DNA of 64,000 nt from Ahaetulla prasina. Lineage: Eukaryota; Chordata; Lepidosauria; Squamata; Colubridae. The DNA lies in contig NC_080548.1 in assembly GCF_028640845.1 (NCBI RefSeq), positions 7,930,314 to 7,994,313 of the forward strand, given 5' to 3'. A program made the translations under genes and the position numbers. Below, piece after piece: positions 1-62,812 of this stretch. Below the pieces are notes generated by a model. It ran no database searches. It was not told the DNA's origin and was given only the letters and a program-made list of their open reading frames with translations. Positions within the stretch are counted from its first letter, which is position 1. The number at the start of each line of letters is the position of its first letter.

Positions 1-2645
1 CATTGCAGTAATCCAGGCGAGACGTCACGAGTGCGTGGGTGACCGTGCATAGGGCATCCCGGTCCAGAAAGGCGCAACTGGCGTACCAGGCGAACCTGGT
101 AGCTCTCCTGGAGCGGCCGTCAAATGATCTTCTAGAGACAGCCGTTCATCCAGGAGGGCGCCTAAGTTGCGAACCCTCTCCATCGGGGCCACTGACTCGC
201 CACCGATGGTCAGCAGCGGTTAGCTGACTGTGCGGGATGCGGCATCCACAGCCACTCTGTCTTGGCGGGATTGAGCTTGAGCCTGTTTCTCCCCATCCAG
301 ACCCGTCGGCCTCCAGACACCGGGACAGCACTTGATAACCGTTGGGGTGGTCCGGTGTAGTACAGCTGGGTGTCATCCGCATACAGCTGGTACTTCACAC
401 GAAACCACTGATGATCTCACCCAGCGGCTTCATGTAGATGTTAAACAGAAGGCGAGAGGATCGACCCTGCGGCACCCCACAAGTGAGGCGCCTCGGGCCG
501 ACCTCTGCCCCTGTCAACACCGACTGCGACCGGTCGGAGAGATAGGAGGAGAACCACCGATAAACGGTGCCTCCCACTCCCAATCCTCCAACCGCGCAGC
601 AGGATACCATGGTCGATGGTATCGAAAGCCGCTGAGAGGTCTAATAGGACCAGGGCAGAGGAACAACCCCTATCCCTGGCCCTCCAGAGATCATCCTGCT
701 TGACCAAAGCCGTCTCCGTGCTGTAACCGGGCCGGAAACCGGACTGGAACAGGTCTAGATAGACAGTTTCATCCAGGTGTAAGGGAAACTGATATGCCAC
801 CATACTCTCTACAACCTTCGCATGGCGGGTTGGAGACCGGACGATAATTACCTAAAACAGCCGGGTCCAGGGAAGGCTTTGAGGAGGGCCTCACCACCGC
901 CTCTTTCAAGGCGGCGGAAGACACCCTCCACCAAAGAAGCGATCGTAATCGCCTGGAGCCAGCCTCGTGTCACCTCCCGAGTGGCCAGCACCAGCCAGGA
1001 GGGGCACGGGTCCAGTAAACACGTGGTGGCATTCAGCCTACCCAACAACCTGTCCATGTCCTCGGGAGCCACAGGGTCAAACTCATCCCAAACAATATCG
1101 CCAAGACCACCCTCGAGCATCTCACCGCGTCACGCAATCTTGGTCCAGACCATCCCGAAGCTGATCGATTTTATCGTATAGATAACCGTTAAACTCCTCA
1201 GCACGTCCCTGCAACGGGTCATCCCGCTCCCCCTGATGTAGGAGGGAGCGAGTCACCCGGAACAGGGCGGCTGGGCGGTTATCTGCCGATGCAATGAGGG
1301 AGGCGTAGCTCGCCTCGCTTCCTCAATGCCACTAGGTAAGTCCTAGTATAGGACTTCACTAGTGTCGATCAGCTTCGAACGGCTAGACCTCCAGGAACTC
1401 TCTAGGCGTCTTCTCCGCGCTTCATCCTCTCAGCTCCTCGGAGAACCAAGGAGCCGGTTGGGACCTGCGCGGGTCAGAGGCGCAAAGGCACGACACGGTC
1501 TAAGGCCCCGCGCGGCCCGTTCCCAGGCCGCAACAAGTTCCTCAACCGAGCCGTGAGCCAGACCCTCAGGAAATGGCCCAAGCTCCGTCCGGAACCCATC
1601 CGGGTCCATCAGGCGCCTGGGGCGGAACCAGCGTGTCGGCTCCGTCTCCCTGCGGTGGTGAATGGCGGTCAGAAAGTCCAGGCGAAGAAGAGAGTGATCT
1701 GACCATGACAAAGGTTCAGTGACTATTTCCTTTAAGTCCAGATCTCTCAACCACTGACCAGAGAAAATCAGGTCCAGAGTGCCACCCCAATGTGAGTAGG
1801 GCCATCAACTACTTGGGTCAGGTCCAAGGCCGTCATGGAAGCCATGAACTCCCGAGCTGCCGTCGATGGCGAGCGGAAGATGGCAAGTTAAAGTCCCCAT
1901 GACTAAAAGTCTGGGGTCTCAACTGCCACCCCAGCAAGCACCTCCAGGAGCTCGGGCAGGGCAGCTGTCACGCAGCAAGGAGCCAGTGCGACCAGCAAGC
2001 CCATCTGACATCTATGACCCCATCTCACAAGAGGATTCACACCGCAATCTGAGGTACAGTGGTCTCCTCGGCTCCAGACTCTCTCTAATCACAACCGCCA
2101 CCCCACCACCCCTACCCTGGCCCTCGGCTGATGGAATGCCCGAAACCCGCGGGCACATTTGAACAAGGGCACGCCTTCTGTGCCCAACCAGGTCTCTGTA
2201 ACGCCCATAAGGTCATGGCACCCCTGGATAAGATCGTAAATCAGGGGCCTTATTGACCACGGACCGTCGTTGCACAACATCAGCCAAGACCAGGGCTCTG
2301 AGGGTCCTGACCATCCGAGGCAGGAGAAGTTTGAGGGCTCGGGACGCGCGATCGCCTGCAAACATCGAGCACGCGTCCCCATAACACGATATGAGCCCCC
2401 ACTTCCGCCATATCTGCCCCTCCCCCTTACCGTGGAAATAGCACCACCCTCAACCGATGGAACACAAACACCCCCCGTGACCCTCGGACCTATTAACTTA
2501 CCGCCACGAGCATGCGCAGGAACTGGATCCCCACCCGACGGGTTTCCCCCAACACCCGCCCTTTCCCTCCCACCCCTTAAGAATGCCCTATCTAAAAACC
2601 CCCGAAGGCTCTTCCTCTTCGCATGCCACCTCTGTGGCTCCTCAT
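1..2645 (-). mobile_element. L2/L3-like non-LTR retrotransposon, decayed, 3' end beyond window
   Basis: On the minus strand, broken frames give the pieces of a LINE polyprotein. Endonuclease fragments occur near 2100-2300 (DLMGVTETWLG, FHQPRARVG) and 1430-1750 (WSDHSLLRLDFL). The reverse transcriptase lies at 210-800: FQSGFRPGYSTETALV, LVLLDLSAAFDTIDHGILL, LTCGVPQG and YADDTQLYY. The frames are split by several frameshifts, so it cannot be active. DNA and protein are closely similar to the element at 36792-38531 (compare 1-120 with about 37435-37555), hence the same family. The 3' UTR and tail lie left of position 1. The stretch 2383-2645 is GC-rich and is probably the 5' part of the element. 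This LINE explains the high GC of the left edge. Confidence 0.85.
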
Positions 2646-3004
2646 AGGTTTGAGGAGTACTGTAATGTGCATTGATAATGTGTGTGCTTTCCCTTTATGT
2701 TGGTTCTGAGTGTGCTATGAAGAGCACAAGTGGTGGACTGTAAACACGCCACTCTGAGTCATGTACCCGGGAGGGAGGGAGGCTTAGAATGGAGCAAATA
2801 GCAGCACTGCGAGATGCAAACCATATGCGTCTCTCATAGGGATGAATGGGGTCATTTTGGGGGGAATATGATTCTCGGCAATCCAAAGTCAGTCTCCACC
2901 CATCTTTTCCGTTGTCTCACCACACCAAATTTCATCTTGTTCTGTTCAGGATTTTGAAACTTTTGAAAGTTATCCCAGAGATGAGAGATAGACTAAACAT
3001 CTAG

Positions 3005-3378
3005 TAAAGGTAAAGGTAAAGGTTCCCCTTGCACATACGTGCTAGTCTAGTCGTTCCTGACTCTAGGGGGCAGTGCTCATCTCCGTTTCAAAGCCGAAGA
3101 CCCAGCACTGTCCGAAGACGTCTCCGTGGTAATGTGGCCGGCATGACTCAACGCCAAAGGCGCATGGAATGCTGTTACCTTCCCACCAAAGGTGCTCCCT
3201 ATTTTTTCTACTTGCATTTTTATGTGCTTTCGAAACTGCTAGGTTGGCAGAAGCTGGGACTAGTAACAGAAGCTCACCCCGTTACAAGGCAGCACTAGGG
3301 ATTCAAACCGCCGAACTGCTGACCTTTCGATCAACAAGCTCAGCTGTCTTAGCCCCTGAGCCACCGTGTCTCTTAATA
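3005..3378 (-). mobile_element. Sauria SINE (tRNA-derived), full length
   Basis: Read on the minus strand, this starts with a tRNA-like head (ggtggctcaggggctaagac, then a B-box-like gttcgaatccctag region with decay). It continues through the central part (cagcttctgccaacctagca, aggtggtc-like segments, catgccggccacat) and ends in the repeated aaggtaaaggtaaaggt-type tail at 3005-3025. The same order is seen in the copy at 26752. This SINE is characteristic of lizards and snakes. Confidence 0.88.
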
Positions 3379-3535
3379 TAATACACATCTAACTTTGTTC
3401 AAATATTCCATTGGGTTAGTAACAAGATAAGAGACCTGAAGATGACTACTCATCCTTATATCTATATCTATTTCATTGATCTATATCAAAAGGACCATTT
3501 CTCAGGAATTTAAGAACAGTTTGGTCTAGTACAGA

Positions 3536-3735
3536 GGTTCCCAATCTTTTTCGCCCGCGGCTCCCCCGGAAATCCGACCTGCAACTGCGCATGCGCACCA
3601 GACGCTGTGCTCCCCGGAAATCCGACCTGCAACTGCGCATGCACACGCCCCAGAAATGGCGCATCAGCGCCCGGACCCAGCGGGCGCAGATATTCCATGG
3701 CGCTCTATGATCAGCGATCGGCTCCTGGGAGCAGG
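3536..3735. mobile_element. hAT-like repeat fragment with 48-bp internal duplication
   Basis: It begins cagaggttcccaatcttttt, resembling hAT terminal inverted repeats of the CAG-GGTTCCC type, followed by a GC-rich body. A unit of about 48 bp (ccccggaaatccgacctgc...) occurs twice, near 3563 and 3611. I do not see the opposite terminal repeat, so the element is probably incomplete. The sequence after 3735 returns to AT-rich DNA. Confidence 0.5.
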
Positions 3736-3764
3736 CCTCTATTTGGAATCACTGGTCGAGTAAT

Positions 3765-4045
3765 TAAGACAGTAGGCTAGAAGCCAGGAAGGAGACTGTG
3801 AGCTCTAGTCTCTCTTTAGCCATGAAAGCCGATTGGTGACTTGGGGGCTAATCATCAGGAAGTGGTGAGCTAGTTCCATCTTGACATGAAAGCCGGCTGG
3901 GTGACTTTGGGCCAGTTCCACTCGCTCAGCTCAATTCACCTCACAGGGTTGTGATGAGGAAAGTGGGAGTAAGGTGTGTTGGATAAGTACCACCTTGACT
4001 TAATTATAAAAATAATAAAGGCAGGACATAAATATATAAATAAAA
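3765..4045 (+). repeat. Dispersed SINE/LINE-tail-like repeat
   Basis: It holds two related segments (atgaaagccgattggtgact and atgaaagccggctgggtgac) followed by tttgggccagttccactc, cacctcacagggttgtgatg and an AT-rich tail with ataataaaggcaggacataa. This order is typical of an amniote interspersed repeat whose family I cannot name with certainty. Confidence 0.5.
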
Positions 4046-5462
4046 AAATTTGGAACCTAAGGATGCTCATTGTCTATTTAATACTTTTCCATTCCATCAC
4101 TGGGAACAAATCTAGGCAGCAATTTAAAAATATTAAGCAGCAATTTTTTTTTAAAAAAAATGGGAATTAAAAGCAAGGATGTAGATTTAACAAAGTACTG
4201 AAGCCACCAACTGATTTTGGACCAAAGCAAACGAACAAACAAATAAATAAATAACAATCTAAAGAATAACATTGTTCATTGTTCATTGTTAACATCTTCC
4301 TTTGGCCAACTCATCTGTTACCTTTTGGGTTACTCCTAGTCCAGGCTCTGTTGACATTCTATACTGAGTCCTTCATTCAGACTGTGGACCCTTCTCCATC
4401 TCTGTTTCTGCGCTTTTGTGGAAAGTACGTCACTACAGAAATATGGCATCAGTGGTTCAAGCAACAAATCTATCTAAAACAATCTCTTGAGTAACCCTTG
4501 GGACAATTCCAAGCAGATGTACACAGCAACTGCTAACCCTGTTTACATCTTTTTTCCTTTGGTTTGGCTTGCCAATTCTGGTCTTTTTCAAACTGGAAAT
4601 TACAAGGTGCTTCAAGGCCACCTGTTAGCTTTGTAGAAACAGAGGTGCCGGCTTTGTCCGGAACAGAAAAATGCTCCAATGATCCAGTAAGTCATTTCGT
4701 CTACTGTCAAAGTGTGTGTGCAAGGGAGCCATTTTGAAGCAGTGATTTGACAGCTGGAATTGTGCCTGCTCTTTTACTCATGTGGTGACCATCTGTTCTT
4801 GCTTCTTTTCACCAATCAGGGTTTTTTTGTTTTTGTTTTTTAAATGCAGCTCTCCAAAACACGTCTGGTGCATAGCTTGTGTGGGAGACACAATTTTTTA
4901 AAATCTTTTTTTGGACATGTATGGAATTGAGCTATACCAGCACCAGCAATGGGCCATATATATTTTTTTCCCTCCAAACCAACTTTGCAAATCATTTTTC
5001 TGACTGAATATCTAGTGAAAACTTTTTTAAAAAAATCTTCTTTATGAAAATATTTTCTTATAAACAAAGGAGGAACTACACCTTCAAGTTTTTAATGGGT
5101 AAGTGCTAGCATCAAAATTTGGTGCAAACTTAACTAGATCCCAACCCCACTGTGAACCTCTCCACATCACATGCAGAATTATTTACTTATTCAACAGTAG
5201 AAAATCTTTCAATTTCAAGTTCCTTAATTGCAGTCCAAAGAGAACTGAGTATCTGGCAAATTTATTGTTTCATTGAAAATGCATGTCATGAAACTACAAA
5301 AGCTAATTTTGCTCTCCAAAGAATTCAGGCAAGAGACAAGAGATGGGACAGATCAGGCAAGGGTCATGTCAGGGCAGAGAACACACAGAATCAGAATTGG
5401 GATTATTTTATGTTTTTAGGTACACCTATTCTGGAGTTTAGGTATCTTTAGAAGGTGTTCAA

Positions 5463-6159
5463 CTAGGGTTGAAATCCATTTTTTTCCCTACTGGTTCTGT
5501 GGGCGTGGCTTGTTGGGCATGGCAGGGGAAGGATACTGCAAAATAATATAATAATAACAACAGAGTTGGAAGAGACCTTGGAGGCCTTCTAGTCCAACCC
5601 CCTGCCCAGGCAGGAAACCCTACACCATCTCAGACAGATGGTTATCCAACATTTTCTTAAAAATTTCCAATGTTGGAGCATTCACAACTTCTGCAGGCAA
5701 GTCATTGCACTTATTAATTGTTCTAACTGTCAGGAAATTTCTCCTTAGTTCTAAGTTGCTTCTTTCCTTGATCAGTTTCCATCCATTACTTCTTGTTCTA
5801 CCCTCAGGTGCTTTGGAGAACAGCCCGACTCCCTTTTCTTTGTGGCAACTGCTGAGATATTGGAACACTGCTATCATGTCTCCCCTAGTCCTTCTTTTTA
5901 TTAAACTAGATATACCCAGTTCCTGCAACCGTTCTTCATATGTTCTAGCCTCCAGTCCCCTAATCATCTTTGTTGCTCTTTGCACTCTTTCTAGAGTCTC
6001 AGAAATCTCCATTCCCTCCCCTCCTCGGGGAAGGATATTGCAAAATCTCCATTCCCACCCCACTCTGGGGCCAGCCAGAGGTGGTATTTGACGGTTCTCC
6101 AAACTATTCAAAATTTCTGCTCTCCAGAACCTGTTAGAACCTGATGGATTTCACCCCTG
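5463..6159. mobile_element. Fold-back DNA element interrupted by a CR1
   Basis: The outer parts, 5463-5541 and 6004-6159, belong to one element. The left arm has ttgaaatcca, ctggttctgtgggcgtggct and ggggaaggatactgcaaaat. The right arm has ggaaggatattgcaaaatct, ggtggtatttgacggttctc and tggatttcacccctg. Related copies occur at 38655, 43164, 51430 and 59730. The middle, 5542-6003, is a CR1 insertion listed separately. Confidence 0.7.
5542..6003 (-). mobile_element. CR1 LINE, 5'-truncated 3' part
   Basis: The minus strand encodes the C-terminal CR1 ORF2 region: LERVQRATKMIRGLEART, then RLQELGISSLIKRR, GDMIAVFQYL and a DLPAEVVNAPTLEIFKKML ending. The 3' end follows (tagtccaaccccctgcccag on the plus strand). 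The frame is open through this part. It is inserted in the fold-back element that flanks it. Confidence 0.87.
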
Positions 6160-6800
6160 TGCTCAACACACCACACTCTCCATAGCAGTTGCATGGCACA
6201 ACATTGAGTCTGTCATCTGCACCTCTATAACTGTCTGGTTTGGTTCTGCAACCCAACAAGATAGACACAGACTTCAGAGGATAATTAGAACTGCAGAAAA
6301 AACAACCAACCTGCTTTCCACTGAAGACCTGTATACTGCACGAGTCAAAAAGAGGGCTGTGAAAGTATTTACAGACCCCTCACATCCTGGACATAAACTG
6401 TTTCAATTCCTACCCTCAAAACGACGCTATAGAGCACTGCACACCAGAACAACACCAGAACAACTAGACACAAGTTTTTTCCTAAATGCCATCACTCTGC
6501 TAAACAAATAATTCCCTCAACACTGTCAAATTATTCACTAAGTCTTCATTACTATTAATCTTCTCATCGTTCCTATCACCCATCTCCTCCCACTTATGAC
6601 TGTAACCTTGTTGCTGGTATCCTTACAATTTATATTGACTGTTTCCTAATATGATTTGATTGCTTATTTGTTCCCTATGACTATCATTAAGTGTTGTACC
6701 TTATGATTCTTGACAAATGTATCTTTTCTTTTATGAACACTGAGAGCGTATGCACCAAGACAAATTCCTTGTGTGTCCAATCACACTTGGCCAATAAAGA
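6160..6800 (+). mobile_element. Snake-type L3/CR1-like LINE, 3' part
   Basis: The plus strand encodes the end of a reverse transcriptase protein: TVWFGSATQQDRHRLQRI, then LSTEDLYTARVKKRAVK, DPSHPGHKLFQFLPSKRR and FFLNAITLLNK before a stop near 6509. A 3' UTR follows and ends ccaatcacacttggccaata, then directly the (ATTCT)n array. The same 3' end recurs at 26110 (plus) and 21498 (minus). In snakes this LINE group is known for carrying pentanucleotide tails. Confidence 0.8.
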
Positions 6801-6860
6801 ATTCTATTCTATTCTATTCTATTCTATTCTATTCTATTCTATTCTATTCTATTCTATTCT
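6801..6860 (+). repeat. (ATTCT)n microsatellite on a LINE 3' end
   Basis: Twelve perfect units of ATTCT directly continue the LINE 3' end with no gap, so the array is the tail of the insertion. Confidence 0.97.
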
Positions 6861-7371
6861 ATGCAGAGACATCAGTTTTGGGGAGAGAAGGACTACCTTC
6901 CGAGATAAAATATCACTGAACCTTAAATATGAGGAGAAGGTAAAAATGGATGCTGTCTATTCTCTTCAGGCATTGTTTTTTTTCCAAGCATCATCAAGAA
7001 AAAAAATGGATTAGATATTGATGCAGATAAGCTCTTGACCTGATTCTAATCGAGGCTCTCCTGAAAATATTATGAATCCTAGTCATATTATTCCAAGAGC
7101 TTTAAGTCCTTCAAAGCTGTACCATGTATACAATATGAGAGGCTAACAAAAGCCTTGCTGGATCAAACTAAGGAAACTTCCTTGTTCTTTGATTCACATA
7201 TTGGGGATATCCACATGGTAGACACAATAACCTTTGAAGGAGAAACGTCCTTCTACACTTGTCTTCTCCAATTTTTAAACCCAACTGTTAACATAGCTGT
7301 GCTGTTTGAGGGTTAACAGAAGTGACACCTGATCCATTGGAAAAGCTTAAATTTTTTTTAATTATTTTTTT

Positions 7372-7620
7372 TACATTTATACCCTGCCCTTCTCCGAAGA
7401 CTCAGGGCGGCTTACAATGTATAAGGCAATAGTCTCATTCTATTTGTATATTTTTTTTACAAAGTCAACTTATTGCCCCCCCAACAATCTGGGTCCTCAT
7501 TTTACCTACCTTATAAAGGGTGGAAGGCTGAGTCAACCTTGGGCCGGGCTCGAACCTGCAGTAATTGCAGGCTCTGTGTTCTAATAACAGGCTTCTCTAC
7601 TGCCTGAGCTATCCCGGCCC
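7372..7620 (-). mobile_element. tRNA-derived SINE with LINE-like 3' tail
   Basis: On the minus strand it begins gggccgggatagctcaggca (A-box region) and contains gcaggttcgagcccggccc (B box). It continues aaggttgactcagccttcca and gtaaaatgaggacccagatt, and ends in ccgccctgagtcttcggaga. The central segment is shared with the SINE at 39526, but the tRNA heads differ. The tail resembles the 3' end of the L2/L3-like LINE in this window, as expected if that LINE mobilises it. Confidence 0.75.
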
Positions 7621-8102
7621 TTTGGGGATGGATGAAGACTCTCCTTTAAAAATGTAACAGACATAATCCAGCAATTTCTACTATAATCTGTTTTCTCCTA
7701 AACTATGTAGTGTGCTTTGTATATACTGAAATTATGTGTCCTGCATAAATTATGAATCAGTCCTATAGTGAAATCTTCTGCCCTCTAATTTGTAAGATTG
7801 CCTGCCAGCAACTTTCAGTTAATTAAAATATGGACTTTAGCTGTTTGTTTGTTCTTGAATGTGTCACTGAAAAGTTGAGATTTATAACTGTACCTGGTAT
7901 AAAATCTGACAGAGATCAGGAAAAGGCATAAGTTATTGAAGGTCTTCCCAGAAGTTACCACAAGTGGACCTAGACCTTTTTCAAAGCATGGTTTCCTTGA
8001 AATCCAGATTGTTTTATACAACCTTATTGAGCGATGCTACTTAAAGATATGAGAATAAATCAACCCATATGCGCCAACCTTGTTAGCCACCTCTTACTGC
8101 TA

Positions 8103-60946
<52,844 letters not shown>

Positions 60947-61122
60947 TCATAAAATACAAGCATGGCAATGGATTTAAAACCAGTTATTTCTTCAGAAATT
61001 CTTCTATTTACAAATGTTATCTTATATAGGGAAAGACCATTAGTCAGTGTTGGAGCACTGTTCATAGTGAAGGGAAGAAGAATAACTGAGGATGGGAAGT
61101 ACCCTGACTGGAAACCTTGGAG

Positions 61123-61607
61123 CAGCAGTTCTCAACCTGTGGGTCGCGACCCCGTTGGGGGTCGAATGATGATTTGCCAGGGGTCGCTTAAGACCATCGG
61201 AAATATGGGAAGTATACTTGCGAGTCGAAGAATCGCGAATTCGGCTTCAGGCGCGATGAATTAAAAAAGAGAGAAATCTTTGCTCTGATGTCTCCCTCTC
61301 AAGCCAGCTGCAATCACTCCCAATCGCTAGCCTAATCTGGCTTCAGGCGCAATAAACTTAATAGGGGAGGAGTCTCCGCTTTAATGCCTCCGTCCTCAAG
61401 GCAATCGCAAGCAGTTCAGATCGCTAACCAATACGGCTTCAGGCGCAATAAATTCAAAAAAATAGTTTGCCGCTTTTTTTCGCCTTCTGCGGCTGCTGAA
61501 GCGCACTGAGATCGCTGCCTAAAAAAAATAATTTTATGGTTGGGGTCGCCACATCATGGGGAATTGTATTAAAGGGGTCGCAGCACTATAAAGGTTGAGA
61601 ACCACTG
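61123..61607. mobile_element. SPIN-like hAT nonautonomous element with internal triplication
   Basis: It starts cagcagttctcaacctgtgg, tcgcgaccccgttgggggtc, and ends tcgcagcactataaaggttg, agaaccactg. The exact 8-bp duplication ccttggag lies at 61115-61122 and 61608-61615. End sequences and subterminal parts (cgcttaagaccatcggaaat, aattttatggttggggtcgc) agree with the SPIN/Charlie group of hAT elements as I remember it. The centre is not that of SPIN; it holds three 96-bp units. Confidence 0.85.
61243..61530. repeat. Three 96-bp tandem units inside the hAT element
   Basis: The unit start ggcttcaggcgc occurs at 61243, 61339 and 61435, exactly 96 bp apart. Units 1 and 2 share further positions (tctccg, cctc...caa, atcgctarcc). 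Unit 3 is more diverged. Confidence 0.85.
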
Positions 61608-62256
61608 CCTTGGAGGAAGTTAGCAATCAGCACAATCAATAATGGGCAAATTGTATAAACCCTCCCACATGCCTAATTTTGTTTACAAGTCTTCTTTAGT
61701 CAATCTGCAGGGCTTCCAAGGAAGTACTCTCTTCCAGATCCCCCAAGAGCTGTTTTCAATGGTCAAATATGGCTAGAGAGCTCTTCCTTCCCTCCCTAAA
61801 TGGCCAGAAGTCTAACTTGGTATAAGCCAGGCAATTGACTTATTTCCAATGTTCTCTCAGCTGAACTCACATTCGTAGTAACTGATCTCTAATCTTTAAG
61901 CACAAGCTGTTTAGCAAACAAAGCTGAGCCATGAAATCAAGCTGCATGTGTTTGCATTAGTTTCTGGAATCCATCCAAATATTATATAAATATGAGGACC
62001 AATAAATTGATAGGCATTGTTCAGAAGTTCACCCTATCAGAGCAGCAATAGGTTAATAGCTACGGGAAGAGCTGCATTGCCCCAAAGGATCAATTTCTCA
62101 TGATGTATTCCTGCTGGTAGAATCATCCCTTGTCATTTGGGCTGATTTACAAGATTAGTCTGCTCAAACAAGCATCATCCTAGCCAAGTGAAAATACCAT
62201 GGTTTTATGGTATCTTTCTACCACTGCAATGCATTCTAAATTGTGATAATCTTGTG

Positions 62257-62812
62257 CAGATAGTCCTTGATTAATGATTGGAGCCATCTGGAGCAGGAGT
62301 CTCCAACCTTGGTAACTTTAAGCCTGGAGGACTTCAACTCCCAGAATTCCCCAGCCAGCAAAGCTGGCTGGGGCATTCTGGCAGTTGAAGTCCTCCAGGC
62401 TTAAAGTTACCAAGGTTGGAGACCCCTGATCTGGAGGGTATTTACAACCCAGATTTGAAATTTCAAAAGTCGTCCTTCATGCAATCACGTGAGCACAATT
62501 CATATGTTCAGCAACTATATCTCATCTATGGCCATTTGGTCACATGGCTGCATTTTATAATGGTTTTGCTGAAAACCAGCATTCTGTTTTTCTGCAAAAT
62601 AGTGTCAATAGCAAAATATTGGTCTGCTTAATGACCACAGAATTCCCTTAACAACCACAGATTCACTTAACAACCACAGTGAATCACTTAATGACTGCTG
62701 CAAAAATTGTCGCAAAATCAGGTCAGTCATAAGCGTGACCCATTTTACAACTGTCAAGAGTTACGACTGCGATGGACAGGCTCCATTATAGCATTAGTTC
62801 AAGGACTATCTG
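62257..62812. mobile_element. Tc/mariner-like element interrupted by a MITE
   Basis: Ends cagatagtccttgattaatg and agttcaaggactatctg are inverted, and TA follows at 62813-62814. The body has cttaacaaccacagattcac and cttaatgactgctgcaaaaa as in the 48925 family. The hAT MITE at 62294-62428 lies 37 bp from the left end. Confidence 0.75.
62294..62428. mobile_element. hAT-type palindromic MITE, 135 bp, perfect 8-bp TSD
   Basis: Ends caggagtctccaaccttggt and accaaggttggagacccctg; exact duplication atctggag at 62286-62293 and 62429-62436. Arms with aactcccagaattccccagc and gctggctggggcattctggc. Confidence 0.93.

Noticed and set aside
146..803. Several overlapping open frames at the left edge as host genes
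   Set aside because: They are frame-shifted pieces of LINE reverse transcriptase (FQSGFRPGYSTETALV, YADDTQLYY).
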